Assembly (NCBI RefSeq): GCF_000177235.2 | Contig: NC_014829.1 | Location: forward strand, 930,001-994,000 | DNA: 64,000 nucleotides | Reading direction: 5' to 3' | From: Evansella cellulosilytica DSM 2522 | Lineage (GTDB): Bacteria; Bacillota; Bacilli; Bacillales; Salisediminibacteriaceae | Part shown: piece after piece, positions 16,994 through 27,068 of the stretch | Numbering within the stretch: position 1 is the first letter of the stretch | How the letters are laid out: each line of letters opens with the position of its first letter | Program-made: the position numbers and the translations under genes | The notes under the pieces: generated by a model | Told to the model about the DNA's origin: nothing | Database searches by the model: none | What the model saw: only the letters and a program-made list of their open reading frames with translations

Positions 16994-18970
16994 ATGAGAC
17001 TAGCCTTAAAGAATTCATTAATTATGAGTCTATTAATTACAATATCAATGATTAGCATTTCTACCTTTGGTTATTTAAAAGCTAAGGACTTTCTTTATGA
17101 TAGATTCGAAGCACAAGCTTATGACCAGCTTGAATCAGTTAAAGCAAATATTGATATATGGATAGATGGGAAAACAGAATTGATGGAATACATCGCTGAA
17201 GCCGACGAATTAAAAGTAAGTGACACAGAAAAAGCAGATGATTTAGGATTGAGAATTGCCAAACGAACTGGTAATCCTGATGGATTTGGATTTATGGATG
17301 CTGGGGGATTATTATATTTAGGTGGCGCTCAAATCCCTGTTAGTGATTTTGAACATTTCATAGGTGGGATGGACGGACGTGCTAGTGCATATAATCCAGT
17401 TCCGTCTGAAACGCCAGAGTTGAATGGTGCTCCGATAGTATTATCATCTTCCCCGATATATGGTTATAATGGCGAGATTGTAGGTGTCGCTTCAGGTGGT
17501 TATCCTATTGAATCTCTGATGACTATTATTTCTAATGTGTCATTAGGAGAAAGTGGGTTTGTTACTGTTTTTACAGACGATGGTACTATTGTTGTAGGAC
17601 AAAACAAAGAAGATACACTTAATATGAATATAGCTGAATATGAAAACGAAGAACTCAATCAGTTAGTTGAAGTTAGTTTACTCGGTGAAACAGATGTTAT
17701 CGAAACAAATTTCAATGGAGAAAACAGTTTAATTTTTTTCAGCAAAGCTAGCGAAATGGATTGGGGAATAATGATAGCTGTTCCAACAAGTGAAGCATAT
17801 GCTGATGCTACATCACTATTAAGTTACTTCATTATTATTACAATTATCTTCATTTTTTTAAGTGCAATCATTAGTTACGTTATTAATGCTAAGTCCTTAA
17901 AACCAATTAAAGAAGTTAGTGATAAAATTGAAGAGTTGGCAAATAACGAAGGTGACTTAACACAAAGATTGTCAATTAATAGAAAAGATGAGGTTGGGAA
18001 ACTAGCACATAACTTCAATTCATTATTGGATAGCCTGCAAGATTTATTAGGCGCTATATTAAACAAAGGACAAGATGTAACTCAAAATACTAATGCATTA
18101 GCAGAAAATACCGAGGAAATGGTTCAATTTTCTGATGAGGTAACGAAAAATGTTCAAATATCGGCAGGACTTGCAATGGAACAGGAAGATGGAAATAAAA
18201 GAAATCTACAATCTATTAATCGAATTACGAAAATTGTATCTGAGATTAAAGAACGTTCATTGTTAGTTTCTAATAAATCAAACCATTCAAATAAAGAAGT
18301 TCAAAAGGCGGATGAGGATGTACGAACATTGCTACAACTCATGTCCGAAATTCAAGAATCTGTATGGAAATCATCTAAGAACGTAAGCAATTTAGGTAAC
18401 CGTTCAGCAGAAATTGGAAATATTGTCGATATGATCACTAATATTACGGAACAAACGAACTTACTCGCTTTGAATGCATCTATTGAAGCAGCTAGAGCTG
18501 GTGAGCATGGTGTTGGTTTTGCTGTTGTGGCTAATGAAGTGAGAAAGTTAGCTGAGCAATCAGCTCAATCTGCTAAGCAAATTTCTGAGCTCGTCAACGA
18601 AATACAAGCTGAAACCTCCAATGCAGTTGTTGAGATGAAGAACGGAACGGGCCAGTTTGATAGCGGTATGGAAAAATTAAAAGACTTAAGTGGAAATTTG
18701 AAAAACGTTTATAACTCCTCAAAAATATCTACTGAAGAAGTAGATAAAATATTTTTAGAGATTGATCATCTCCTATCAAAAGTAGAAGATGTCGAGGGAG
18801 TTATACATGATAATTCACAAAAATCGGCTGAGTCATCAAAACATATACATGAAGTAGCTGCTTCATCCGAAGAGCAGTTATCTTCCATACAAGAGATTCA
18901 AGCTTCAATAGGACAAACAGCGAAATTTGCGAAGGAGTTAAGAGAATTATTAAACCAATTTAAAATATAG
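16994..18970 (+). CDS. Methyl-accepting chemotaxis protein with dCache sensor
   Basis: A 658-residue chemoreceptor. Order: TM1 (about 9-29), an extracellular double-Cache domain (about 35-270) with [22 protein letters not shown]2 (about 275-298), a HAMP domain (about 299-352), and a long signalling coiled coil. The conserved tip is [19 protein letters not shown] with [14 protein letters not shown]. Dimers cluster in polar arrays and drive CheA. The dCache domain usually binds amino acids or organic acids; the ligand is not predictable here. GGAGAG precedes the start. Confidence 0.92.
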   Translation: MRLALKNSLIMSLLITISMISISTFGYLKAKDFLYDRFEAQAYDQLESVKANIDIWIDGKTELMEYIAEADELKVSDTEKADDLGLRIAKRTGNPDGFGFMDAGGLLYLGGAQIPVSDFEHFIGGMDGRASAYNPVPSETPELNGAPIVLSSSPIYGYNGEIVGVASGGYPIESLMTIISNVSLGESGFVTVFTDDGTIVVGQNKEDTLNMNIAEYENEELNQLVEVSLLGETDVIETNFNGENSLIFFSKASEMDWGIMIAVPTSEAYADATSLLSYFIIITIIFIFLSAIISYVINAKSLKPIKEVSDKIEELANNEGDLTQRLSINRKDEVGKLAHNFNSLLDSLQDLLGAILNKGQDVTQNTNALAENTEEMVQFSDEVTKNVQISAGLAMEQEDGNKRNLQSINRITKIVSEIKERSLLVSNKSNHSNKEVQKADEDVRTLLQLMSEIQESVWKSSKNVSNLGNRSAEIGNIVDMITNITEQTNLLALNASIEAARAGEHGVGFAVVANEVRKLAEQSAQSAKQISELVNEIQAETSNAVVEMKNGTGQFDSGMEKLKDLSGNLKNVYNSSKISTEEVDKIFLEIDHLLSKVEDVEGVIHDNSQKSAESSKHIHEVAASSEEQLSSIQEIQASIGQTAKFAKELRELLNQFKI

Positions 18971-19012
18971 ATTTATCGTTTTATTTTATGATAAATGAAA
19001 TTATTAGAATGC

Positions 19013-19055
19013 GCCTGATTCCTAGTACACACTCCTTTAGTGTACTAGGAACAGG
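19013..19055 (+). terminator. Hairpin after chemoreceptor gene
   Basis: gcctgattcctagtacac pairs with gtgtactaggaacaggc, a strong stem, but no T run follows. It may be an mRNA-end stabilising hairpin rather than a classic terminator. Confidence 0.5.
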
Positions 19056-19083
19056 CGTATATTAATTATAGGAAAAGCGGGCC

Positions 19084-19286
19084 GCCATCTGCCCGTGAGC
19101 AAGAAAAAAGAAGTGTGAAGGTAAGATGGGAAGCCGCCATCTGCCCATGAGCAAACAAAAAGAAGTGTGAAGGTAAGATGGGAAGCTGCCATCTGCCCAT
19201 GAGCAAACAAAAAGAAGTGTGAAGGTAAGATGGGAAGCTGCCATCTGCCCATGAGCAAACAAAAAGAAGTGTGAAGGTAAGATGGC
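19084..19286. repeat. Tandem repeat, period 52 bp, about 3.9 copies
   Basis: Units start at 19084, 19136, 19188 and 19240, each beginning gccatctgccc and ending gaaggtaagatgg. Copies 2-4 are almost identical. A single dispersed copy at 36635-36685 has perfect 9-bp terminal inverted repeats (gcgccatct/agatggcgc), so the tandem array appears to be a local amplification of a small palindromic repeat. There are no unique spacers, so it is not a CRISPR. Confidence 0.9.
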
Positions 19287-19500
19287 TGTGGAGGACTATT
19301 TTATTATTTTGAATTTCTTAAAGAAAGGTATTAATTGCCTAGTCTTTTGTAGTCTCCTACATATTTACCATTCTAATATTATTGTTATATAATTATGGTG
19401 TGAATAGTAGAAAACCGCAGGCAACGATGTGTTGTATTTGTAAAAATGGGAAACTTTTTATTCTTTACACACTTAAAGTAAAATTATTTGGGGGAGTTAA

Positions 19501-20781
19501 ATGTTTATTAAAAAAAGAAAGAATTTAAAGAAAGAGGTTAGCAAGGGTAGAGGGGAAATAAGATTAAAAAAAGGGACAGAAATGGAAAGACAACTCAAAA
19601 TGATTAATCTTACAGAAAAAGATTTAGAGGTTATCAATGCCATTCAACCATTTATTTCTAAAAGAATTAATGTGATTGTGGATAGATTTTATAAAAACCT
19701 AGAGATAGAATCCTCACTTCTAGATATTATAAATGACAATAGTTCTATAGACCGATTAAAGGTTACGCTTAAACAACATATTACAGAAATGTTTGATGGT
19801 TTAATAGATGAACAATATTACTCGAAAAGAGTGAGAATTGCACATATACATGTGAAAATTGGACTACAAACAAAGTGGTATATGAGTGCATTTCAAGATT
19901 TGCTTTTATCACTAATGGAACTAGTTGATGAGATAATAGAAGATAAAACGGAATGTCTATATATCATTAAGGCAATAACAAAGGTAATAAATTTAGAACA
20001 ACAGCTAGTTTTAGAAGCTTATGAGATCGAAACGAAGAGACAGAGAGAGACAGTAGAAGAAGAGAAAAACCTAGTACAAAATCAAGTAGCAAGCTCATCA
20101 GAAAATCTAGCAGCTATATCAGAAGAAACGAATGCAACGTTTCAGCAGTTGCTTATGCAATCGAATGACATGGTAACGCTTGCGAGAAACGGATCAAATT
20201 TATCAATAGAAGCAAAGACACGTGCTGAAGAGGGAAAAGAACAGATCAATTCGCAAACAGAGAACATGGAGAATATATTTCAATCGTTGGATGACATATC
20301 TGATGATGTAAAGGTGTTATTAAAAATCTCTGAACAAATGCAAAGTATTATAGATATTGTCACCGGGATTGCTGATCAAACTAATTTACTATCTCTAAAT
20401 GCCTCAATTGAAGCAGCGAGAGCTGGGGAAGTGGGACGCGGCTTTACTGTAGTTGCAGATGAAATACGTAAATTGTCTGAACAAACTAAACAATCAGTTG
20501 ATAACGTTTCTTCATTGATTTTAAATACTAATTCACAAGTCGATGAGGTAACAAAGTCACTTGAAAAAGTAAGGGAAGTTGTCGTTAGCGGAAATAACAA
20601 TCTTGATGAAACGGTTAAACATTTTGAAGAAATACTTAGTACAATGGATAATACGCAACAGCAAAATAAGGAGATGGAAAAAAATATATCCGTATTTGTA
20701 TCATCAATAAATGAACTAGGAAGTGCTTTTGATGATGTTGCTAAATCAGCCGATAATCTTACGTCAATTACGCAGAATTAA
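19501..20781 (+). CDS. hemAT: Globin-coupled chemoreceptor, HemAT-like
   Basis: A 426-residue soluble aerotaxis receptor. The N-terminal globin sensor (about 30-185) includes RFYKNLE, the heme-pocket region [20 protein letters not shown] with candidate proximal His115 or His117, and [11 protein letters not shown]. The C-terminal half is an MCP signalling domain with [19 protein letters not shown] and [13 protein letters not shown]. No transmembrane segment is present. B. subtilis HemAT is of very similar length and binds O2 to direct aerotaxis. GGGGGAG lies before the ATG; the first about 27 basic residues may be dispensable and a later start at MERQ is possible. Confidence 0.88.
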   Translation: MFIKKRKNLKKEVSKGRGEIRLKKGTEMERQLKMINLTEKDLEVINAIQPFISKRINVIVDRFYKNLEIESSLLDIINDNSSIDRLKVTLKQHITEMFDGLIDEQYYSKRVRIAHIHVKIGLQTKWYMSAFQDLLLSLMELVDEIIEDKTECLYIIKAITKVINLEQQLVLEAYEIETKRQRETVEEEKNLVQNQVASSSENLAAISEETNATFQQLLMQSNDMVTLARNGSNLSIEAKTRAEEGKEQINSQTENMENIFQSLDDISDDVKVLLKISEQMQSIIDIVTGIADQTNLLSLNASIEAARAGEVGRGFTVVADEIRKLSEQTKQSVDNVSSLILNTNSQVDEVTKSLEKVREVVVSGNNNLDETVKHFEEILSTMDNTQQQNKEMEKNISVFVSSINELGSAFDDVAKSADNLTSITQN

Positions 20782-20797
20782 TTGAATGTAAACTAGG

Positions 20798-20839
20798 AGG
20801 TTGACTCAGAAGGGGGATTTCTACCTTATGAGTCAACCT
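20798..20839. repeat. Dispersed hairpin, module A (aggttgactca family)
   Basis: aggttgactcagaagg pairs imperfectly with ccttatgagtcaacct. It probably acts as terminator for hemAT. Near-identical hairpins occur at 43814-43860, 46104-46149 and 56872-56916. Confidence 0.75.
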
Positions 20840-21365
20840 TTATTGTGCTGTGAGTGGACTCGTTGCGATGATTATTATTAGTATATGGGTACGTTTCATT
20901 GTACTAACTTTGATATGAATATGCTTAAGGCGCTAATTCAAGATGAAGTTTTACATGTTTACAGAAAAGAAGAACCGTCTCTATTAGTATTTGGCAAAGA
21001 AGAACCGTCCGGAACCAGTGAAAAAGTACTTACATTTAGAGAGTCCCCTAATAAATATTAGGTTATTAGAATATAGGAGTTGAAGAGACCTATGCAAACT
21101 CGCTTTCCGCGGGCGGCTGGTAAGCCTCCTCTATGCTGCGCATCTGCGGGGTCTTACCTCTGCCTTTATTCCCGCAGGAGTCTCGCTTGCTTCGGTCTCA
21201 TCAACTCTTTCTATAAATCTATAAATTAGGTATTCTGAATAAAAATGCAACAATATATTAATTCTTACACTTTTTCAGCGGTCTCGAACCGTCCCTGTTA
21301 GTCGGTCCTCTTAGTCGAAAATGGAGGGGATTAGGTGTAAAATATGGAGGAAGGGGGGCGTTTTT
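20840..21365. other. Intergenic region with two repeat types
   Basis: Contains two short copies of an agaagaaccgtc motif (20966 to 21010) and a GC-rich element at about 21095-21200 (ctcgctttccgcgggcggc ... gcggggtcttac ... cccgcaggagtctcgc). The latter resembles an intergenic repeat common in Bacillaceae genomes. It stands out in base composition from its AT-rich surroundings. No gene is supported. Confidence 0.55.
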
Positions 21366-23915
21366 ATGGATTTACATGAGAAGGTTAGTACAGGGGTTTC
21401 TGGCCTTGATCACGTGATTGATCGATTAAGATTAGGAGATAACGTTGTTTGGCAAGTAGATTCTGTTGAAGATTACAAGGAAGTCGTTCGACCTTATGTG
21501 AAGCAGGCAAAGCTTGATAATCGTAAAATGGTGTATGTTCGGTTTGGAAAACACGAACCGATTTTCGAAGAGGCTGATGGCGTCAAGATATACTACCTTG
21601 AGGCGAATAAAGGCTTTGAAAGCTTTGCTACCGAGATACATCGTTTAATGGAACAGGAAGGTAGAAAAGCCTTTTATGTTTTTGATTGCCTTACCGACTT
21701 ATTGCAATATTGGCACTCAGATTTAATGATTGGTAACTTTTTTAATGTCACTTGTCCGTATTTATATGAACTTGATACAATTGCATATTTTGGGATCATT
21801 AGAAACGCTCATACTTATAACACAATTGCACGCATTCGTGAAACAACACAATTATTGCTAGATCTATATAAAATAAACGGGAACATATATGTTCATCCGT
21901 TAAAAGTATGGCAGCGGTATTCTCCGACGATGTTTTTTCCTCACCTTATTAAAGGAGATGAAGCGATTAGCATTACATCTAGTGCCGAATCAGCAATGCT
22001 GTTTTCCCATATACATCGTGGAGAAGAACGATTAGATCACAGGGATGTTATATTTAGCAAAGCGAGAGAAAAGTTACAGTTACCGCTTAAGGAACAAGAG
22101 GAAACGAAGAAAAAACTAATGACGATGTTAATTGGCCATGAGTCTCGGATGCTAAAGCTTTGTAACGAATACTTTACTCTATTTGACCTTGTACAAATTG
22201 CATCAAGAGAAGTAGGGACAGGATATATCGGGGGGAAAAGCGTTGGTATGCTTCTTGCTAGAAAGATAGTCGAGAAGGATGGCGGGGAACGTTTTCAACC
22301 TTATATAGAACCCCATGATTCTTTTTACCTAGGATCAGATATATTTTATACATATATTGTACAAAACGGCTGGTGGAAGCTGCGGAAGAAACAACGAACG
22401 AAATCAGGATATTACACATATGCGGCAGAGTTAAAAGAAAAAATGCTATATGGTAAATTTCCGAGCAATATTCAGGAGCAATTTGTACAGACTTTAGAAT
22501 ATTTTGGCCAGTCTCCGATCATTGTCCGTTCTAGTTCATTGTTGGAGGATAACTTTGGTAATGCTTTTTCCGGTAAATATGAAAGTGTGTTCTGTGCAAA
22601 TCAAGGGACACTTGAGGAGAGATATGAAGCCTTTGAAAATGCTATACGAACTGTTTATGCGAGCACAATGAGTGAAGATGCGCTTACGTATAGAATGAAC
22701 CGAGGGTTATTTGAAAAAGATGAGCAAATGGCAGTATTAGTTCAGCGTGTATCAGGGGATCATTACGATGACTTATTTTTCCCTCATCTTGCTGGAGTTG
22801 GGAATTCGTCAAACTTATATGTATGGGACAAAAATATAGATATGGACGCTGGCATGCTGCGGCTTGTGTTTGGTTTAGGGACTAGAGCTGTAGATAGAAC
22901 AGTGGAGGATTACGCAAAAATTGTTACACTAGATAATCCTCTTCGCTTACCTATGATTCATATGGAAGACAAACAAAAGTTTTCTCAACATCATGTCGAT
23001 GTACTTTCCTTGTCTGAAAATGAGCTAACAACACGAAAGTGGGATGATGTGAGCGAGATTGACTTCAACATATCAAAAGGGTTGTTTGCAACATTCGACT
23101 ATGAAATGGAAAGTCGCCTTCGAGAGCTAGGATATAGAGACAGAAAAGTACCTTACATCCTTGACTTCGAAAAATTATTTAAAACGACGCAATTTACAAG
23201 CGTGATGAAAGACATGCTAGCTTTATTATCAAAGGTGTATGATTATCCTGTCGACATCGAATTTACTGCTAATTTTACTAGTGATACGGAGTTTAAAGTA
23301 AATCTTGTACAATGTCGCCCTTTACAGACGAGAGGATTGGGACATTCGGTGAAGCTCCCTGAATTAACAGACAAGCAAGATTGTTTTATTGCGACGAACG
23401 GGAACTTTATGGGAGGAAATGTACATTTGTCGATAGACTATGTTGTTTACGTGAATGGAGATACGTACTTAGAACGAAATGAGCAAGGAAAGCATGAAGT
23501 AGCAAGGCAAATAGGAAAGATCAATAACGAACTAAAAGGGAAAAACATCATGCTTGTAGGTCCAGGTAGATGGGGAACAACAACAGCATCTCTTGGTGTG
23601 CCAGTTCACTTTAGAGAGCTAAGTCATATGGCTGTCATTTGCGAGGTCTCTTCATCGGGGTTAATGCCAGAACTTTCGTATGGGAGTCACTTTTTTCAGG
23701 ACCTAGTGGAAACAGGTATCTTTTATGTCGCTATTTTTAATGAACGTGATGATGTCGTGTTTCAGCCGGGTCATATATTAAAAAAGAAGAATATGCTCAC
23801 ATCGATTATTTCTGATAGTGAAAAATTTAGCGATGTCATTCATATTGCAAAAACAGAAGGGATGCAATTGTATTCCGATATCGTGACGCAGCAGTTATTA
23901 TGTAGGGAAAGATAG
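21366..23915 (+). CDS. PEP/pyruvate-binding (PPDK N-terminal) domain protein
   Basis: An 849-residue protein. The first about 230 residues look like a RecA/KaiC-type fold (STGVSGLDHVIDRLRLGDNVVWQV), but the expected GxxxxGKT P-loop is missing. The central region carries an ATP-grasp PPDK_N domain with YIGGKSVGMLLARKI, SPIIVRSSSLLEDNFGNAFSG and VQCRPLQTRG. The last about 190 residues include GPGRWGTTTASLGVPV and YGSHFFQDL, a C-terminal domain found with such proteins. The His phosphocarrier and PEP-utilising TIM barrel of PEP synthase are absent. It may transfer phosphate to an unknown target. The start follows AGGAAGGGGGG; the longer reading from 21321 is less likely. Confidence 0.7.
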   Translation: MDLHEKVSTGVSGLDHVIDRLRLGDNVVWQVDSVEDYKEVVRPYVKQAKLDNRKMVYVRFGKHEPIFEEADGVKIYYLEANKGFESFATEIHRLMEQEGRKAFYVFDCLTDLLQYWHSDLMIGNFFNVTCPYLYELDTIAYFGIIRNAHTYNTIARIRETTQLLLDLYKINGNIYVHPLKVWQRYSPTMFFPHLIKGDEAISITSSAESAMLFSHIHRGEERLDHRDVIFSKAREKLQLPLKEQEETKKKLMTMLIGHESRMLKLCNEYFTLFDLVQIASREVGTGYIGGKSVGMLLARKIVEKDGGERFQPYIEPHDSFYLGSDIFYTYIVQNGWWKLRKKQRTKSGYYTYAAELKEKMLYGKFPSNIQEQFVQTLEYFGQSPIIVRSSSLLEDNFGNAFSGKYESVFCANQGTLEERYEAFENAIRTVYASTMSEDALTYRMNRGLFEKDEQMAVLVQRVSGDHYDDLFFPHLAGVGNSSNLYVWDKNIDMDAGMLRLVFGLGTRAVDRTVEDYAKIVTLDNPLRLPMIHMEDKQKFSQHHVDVLSLSENELTTRKWDDVSEIDFNISKGLFATFDYEMESRLRELGYRDRKVPYILDFEKLFKTTQFTSVMKDMLALLSKVYDYPVDIEFTANFTSDTEFKVNLVQCRPLQTRGLGHSVKLPELTDKQDCFIATNGNFMGGNVHLSIDYVVYVNGDTYLERNEQGKHEVARQIGKINNELKGKNIMLVGPGRWGTTTASLGVPVHFRELSHMAVICEVSSSGLMPELSYGSHFFQDLVETGIFYVAIFNERDDVVFQPGHILKKKNMLTSIISDSEKFSDVIHIAKTEGMQLYSDIVTQQLLCRER

Positions 23916-23985
23916 TTTATGACTCAATAATAGTGGAGAAGGGAGCTGTGCTTGGAAGGCTTATCTTCTCCTTATTGATAGAACC

Positions 23986-24241
23986 TTACCACCTAGAAGG
24001 GATTTGTCCTTTATAAGCCAGTACTCTAAATACAATGCTAAAAAATTAAAATTTGCGTAAAACACCACATGTTCTTCCAGTTAGTTCACTTCTTCGAGTG
24101 AGACGGGGTGGATTCGAGTCCCGTGTAAGCTTTCGTAATGATTCATAGCCCCTTTAGCCTTTAATTCTCTTCTTAACTTAGCATATTGAGCAACGAATGC
24201 TTGACGCCTTTTTTCCTTTGCTACATACAAATCTTTGCCAA
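23986..24241 (-). pseudogene. rpsN2: Decayed zinc-independent ribosomal protein S14 (rpsN2-like)
   Basis: Reading the minus strand, three frames in turn give recognisable S14 sequence: VAKEKRRQAFVAQYAKLRRE, then [30 protein letters not shown], then SIVFR-LAYKGQIP. At least three lesions break it: an early one-base loss near 24233, a shift after KAKG, and a TAA after LRKF; the C-terminus is also degenerate. A TTG start with GGAGG lies upstream and a Zur box sits just beyond (24268-24288). In B. subtilis, RpsN2 replaces zinc-binding S14 during zinc starvation. Here that function is lost from this locus. Confidence 0.75.
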
Positions 24242-24267
24242 TGGACTACCTCCTTCTCCTTGAAATT

Positions 24268-24288
24268 AAATCGTAATAATTACATTTT
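24268..24288 (-). promoter_or_regulatory. Zur box upstream of rpsN2 remnant
   Basis: The core tcgtaataattaca with AT-rich flanks differs in one half-site position from the TCGTAATnATTACGA consensus. It lies 27 bases upstream of the remnant start, where it would have controlled transcription. Confidence 0.8.
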
Positions 24289-24387
24289 ATAGTGTGGTCA
24301 TATCATATAAAATACCGGATAGGAAGGAGAGGGAGGAGTCCTACGTACCTTTTGACAAGTACTGAAAGTGAATGTAGTATAGTTTTT

Positions 24388-24408
24388 AAATCGTAATAAT
24401 TACGATTT
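24388..24408 (+). promoter_or_regulatory. Zur box upstream of zagA
   Basis: A complete palindrome around the core tcgtaataattacga, with symmetric ttaaa flanks, 27 bases before the zagA ATG. It matches the B. subtilis Zur operator. Confidence 0.9.
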
Positions 24409-24435
24409 AAAAACTAGTAGGAAGAGGGGAATCTT

Positions 24436-25635
24436 ATGGAAAAAAGAATTCCAGTTACTGTTTTAAGCGGATACTTAGGTGCAGGAAAAACAACAATTTT
24501 AAATCATATCTTAAAAAATCGAGAGGGGCTTAAAGTAGCTGTTATCGTTAATGACATGAGTGAAATTAACATTGATGCTGAGTTAGTAAAACAAGGAGGC
24601 GAGCTTTCTCGAACAGAAGAAAAGCTTGTGGAAATGTCTAATGGGTGCATTTGCTGTACGTTAAGGGAGGATTTATTAGTTGAAGTTGAAAAGCTAGCGA
24701 AGTCTGGGAATATCGACTATATTGTCATAGAATCAACGGGTATAAGTGAGCCTACACCGGTGGCTCAAACCTTTTCATACATCGATGAAGAGGTAGGAAT
24801 TGATTTAACAAAATTTTGCCGGTTAGATACGATGGTAACAGTAGTAGATGCAAATCGTTTTTGGGCGGATTTCAGGTCTGGGGAGAGTCTACTTGACCGT
24901 AAAGAGGCACTGGGAGAAGATGACACAAGGGAAATTGCCGATTTATTAATCGATCAAATTGAGTTTTGTGACGTTCTCTTATTAAATAAGTGTGATCTAG
25001 TATCAGAGAAAGAGCTTGATAAATTAGAAAAAGTACTACGAACATTACAACCGAAAGCAAAATTAATTCGAATTATAAACGGAAAGGTTTCACCAAAACA
25101 TGTGTTAAATACAGAGCTATTTACTTTTGAGGAGGCTAGCTCCTCCGCGGGATGGATCAAAGAGCTTTCGCAAGGACACCTTCAACATACACCGGAAACG
25201 GAGGAGTATGGTATTTGTTCTTTTGTATATAATCGGAGGCTCCCGTTTCACTCAGAACGTTTTAATAATTGGATTCATTCTATGCCAAAGGAAGTCGTAA
25301 GAGCAAAGGGAATAGCTTGGTGTGCAACAAGAAATAATCTCGCTCTCTTAATGTCACAAGCGGGACCGTCCGTATCCATCGAGCCAATTACTTATTGGGT
25401 AGCCTCCTTACCGAAACAAGAGCAGGAACAAATAATGAAACAAAATCCACATTTACTAGATGATTGGGATATCGAGTTTGGTGATCGTCATACGAAACTA
25501 GTCTTCATAGGTGTTGATTTAAATCAATCTGAAATAACGAGACAATTAGATAAGTGCTTATTAACTTCACCAGAATATGATACAGATTGGACTCAGCTAC
25601 CAGATCCATTTAACTGGAACTTGCAGAAAGCTTAG
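24436..25635 (+). CDS. zagA: Zinc-starvation COG0523 GTPase, ZagA (YciC)-like
   Basis: A 399-residue G3E-family GTPase. [10 protein letters not shown] (11-20) is the Walker A, the metal-binding GCICC lies at 70-74, IESTGISEP is a switch region, and NKCD is the guanine-specificity motif. The C-terminal CobW_C domain ends in PFNWNL. Length and sequence style match B. subtilis ZagA (YciC), a ZTP-responsive zinc chaperone that keeps the folate enzyme FolE active during zinc starvation. A perfect Zur box lies upstream. The next GTPase gene starts 124 bases downstream behind its own Zur box. Confidence 0.88.
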   Translation: MEKRIPVTVLSGYLGAGKTTILNHILKNREGLKVAVIVNDMSEINIDAELVKQGGELSRTEEKLVEMSNGCICCTLREDLLVEVEKLAKSGNIDYIVIESTGISEPTPVAQTFSYIDEEVGIDLTKFCRLDTMVTVVDANRFWADFRSGESLLDRKEALGEDDTREIADLLIDQIEFCDVLLLNKCDLVSEKELDKLEKVLRTLQPKAKLIRIINGKVSPKHVLNTELFTFEEASSSAGWIKELSQGHLQHTPETEEYGICSFVYNRRLPFHSERFNNWIHSMPKEVVRAKGIAWCATRNNLALLMSQAGPSVSIEPITYWVASLPKQEQEQIMKQNPHLLDDWDIEFGDRHTKLVFIGVDLNQSEITRQLDKCLLTSPEYDTDWTQLPDPFNWNLQKA

Positions 25636-25680
25636 AAACGAGAAGATAGGTATCACACCCAAGAAAATATTCTTAACAAC

Positions 25681-25701
25681 AAATAGTAATAATTACGATT
25701 T
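25681..25701 (+). promoter_or_regulatory. Zur box between the first two GTPase genes
   Basis: The core tagtaataattacga has one change from consensus in the left half. It is placed 58 bases before the second GTPase start, so that gene has its own zinc-responsive control. Confidence 0.85.
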
Positions 25702-25759
25702 ATTAAGATATATTTATAATGTAGAAGCAAAATGTAGCATTGATAGGGAGGATACTGAA

Positions 25760-26743
25760 ATGATAAAAGTGCCAGTATTTGTTTTAAGTGGATTTTTAGG
25801 CAGTGGCAAAACAACGCTTCTAAAGCAACTATTACAAGCATGTGATAAAAAGGGAATTACCCCTGCTGTTTTAATGAATGAGATAGGAAAAACAGATATG
25901 GATGGAGAGATTCTTCTAGAAAAAAATAACGAACAAATGATGGAAAAGCTATTGGATGGTTGCATTTGCTGCAGTAAAAAAAGTGAGGTTTCTGATTCAA
26001 TCCTAAAGCTCCTCCAACAACAACCAGATGTGATATTTATAGAATTAACTGGTGTAGCTAATCCAGAAGAAGTGGTAGATTCTTTAACGGAACCCGAATT
26101 GAAAGATTTTCTTTATTTAGAAAAGGTGATAACGATACTGGATGGGGAGAATATACTTGAGTACAATAATATATTTGAGACTGTCAGCGAGCTAGTCCAA
26201 ACGACGCGACGTCAAATAGAAGTGGGTGATCTATTAATAGTAAACAAAGTTGACTTAATTTCAGAGTCTCAAAAGGAAAAAGTGTACAAAGTAATAAAAA
26301 AACGAAATTCAGTATCTCCAATTTTCTTTACTTCCTATAGTGATGTAAATACTGATCTTTTATTAGAGCAAATAGAGGTAATTCAAAATAAAGTGCCTAT
26401 AAACAAAAATACAGCCGAATATACTTATCCGAAACATAAGCACCACCACAATCATGGACATACACCTACTCGATCCTATACACGAATAAATACGATTACT
26501 TTAGATTTTAGCAAACAAACGAAGCCAGCTAAAATTGAAAAATTTCTAAAGAAGTGGCGACCTCATTTATTAAGGGCGAAAGGGTACATCCCTTTAAAAG
26601 ATGGGTGCTATTTATTACAACATGTAATGAAAAGAACATATTTGGAAAGATCCAACTATATAGGAGGACATTACTTAGTAATGATAGGCATTGATTTAAA
26701 TGTGGAAGAAGTGAAAAGTGAATGGGCAAAATGGCATGCCTAG
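25760..26743 (+). CDS. COG0523 GTPase with His-rich loop
   Basis: A 327-residue G3E GTPase of a different branch from ZagA. SGFLGSGKTT is the Walker A, GCICC the metal motif, and VNKVD the base-specificity motif. A histidine-rich stretch KHKHHHNHGH lies between the GTPase and CobW_C domains; such stretches bind zinc or nickel in metallochaperones. The start at 25760 follows AGGGAGGA; the longer in-frame reading from 25577 runs through zagA and the Zur box and is rejected. The client protein is unknown; zinc supply is inferred from the operator. Confidence 0.85.
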   Translation: MIKVPVFVLSGFLGSGKTTLLKQLLQACDKKGITPAVLMNEIGKTDMDGEILLEKNNEQMMEKLLDGCICCSKKSEVSDSILKLLQQQPDVIFIELTGVANPEEVVDSLTEPELKDFLYLEKVITILDGENILEYNNIFETVSELVQTTRRQIEVGDLLIVNKVDLISESQKEKVYKVIKKRNSVSPIFFTSYSDVNTDLLLEQIEVIQNKVPINKNTAEYTYPKHKHHHNHGHTPTRSYTRINTITLDFSKQTKPAKIEKFLKKWRPHLLRAKGYIPLKDGCYLLQHVMKRTYLERSNYIGGHYLVMIGIDLNVEEVKSEWAKWHA

Positions 26744-26778
26744 CTTGAAAAACAACAAAGGATTAAGGGTTATTCTTG

Positions 26779-26870
26779 AGGCCACTGAAAAAGTATAAAA
26801 CTACTTTTTCGGTGCCTTTTATTTGTATTGCAGTCAGCTCTCCTGATAGGAGAAATCGACTCCTATCAGG
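26779..26870 (+). terminator. Two tandem hairpin terminators after second GTPase
   Basis: The first stem (aggccactgaaaaagta with a matching ggtgcctttt side) spans 26779-26820. The second (cctgataggag/ctcctatcagg) spans 26842-26870 and is followed by five T. The same two hairpin types recur at 55011-55120. Confidence 0.75.
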
Positions 26871-26985
26871 CTTTTTAACGATTGCAACGGCTACCCACTT
26901 TCTACTATTTTGTTTGTATGCTTATCTCAAAGTAGTATAAAAACTTCAATTGTAAATAGAACAAAGTTATCAATTAACAAGGGTT

Positions 26986-27006
26986 AAATCGTAATAATTT
27001 CGATTT
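26986..27006 (+). promoter_or_regulatory. Zur box upstream of permease operon
   Basis: The core tcgtaataatttcga carries one change from consensus in the right half. It lies about 63 bases before the permease start. Confidence 0.82.
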
Positions 27007-27068
27007 GTCGTCATGTTGCCTCCTTGTCCGCATATATTTTCAGTAAAAATCACTACTTGGAGGATGCA

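Noticed and set aside
19037-19262. Two overlapping minus-strand reading frames of 73 and 66 codons
   Set aside because: They are translations of the tandem repeat in two frames; the 52-bp period is not a multiple of three and no ribosome site is present.
19084-19286. CRISPR-like direct repeats
   Set aside because: The units abut with a constant 52-bp period and no unique spacers; no cas gene is present.
24061-24241. Intact minus-strand small gene under the first Zur box
   Set aside because: No single frame stays open; the S14 similarity jumps between frames, so it is listed as a pseudogene.
25577-25759. N-terminal extension of the second GTPase
   Set aside because: It would run through the end of zagA and the Zur box, and the GTPase fold starts at the ATG at 25760, which has a good ribosome site.
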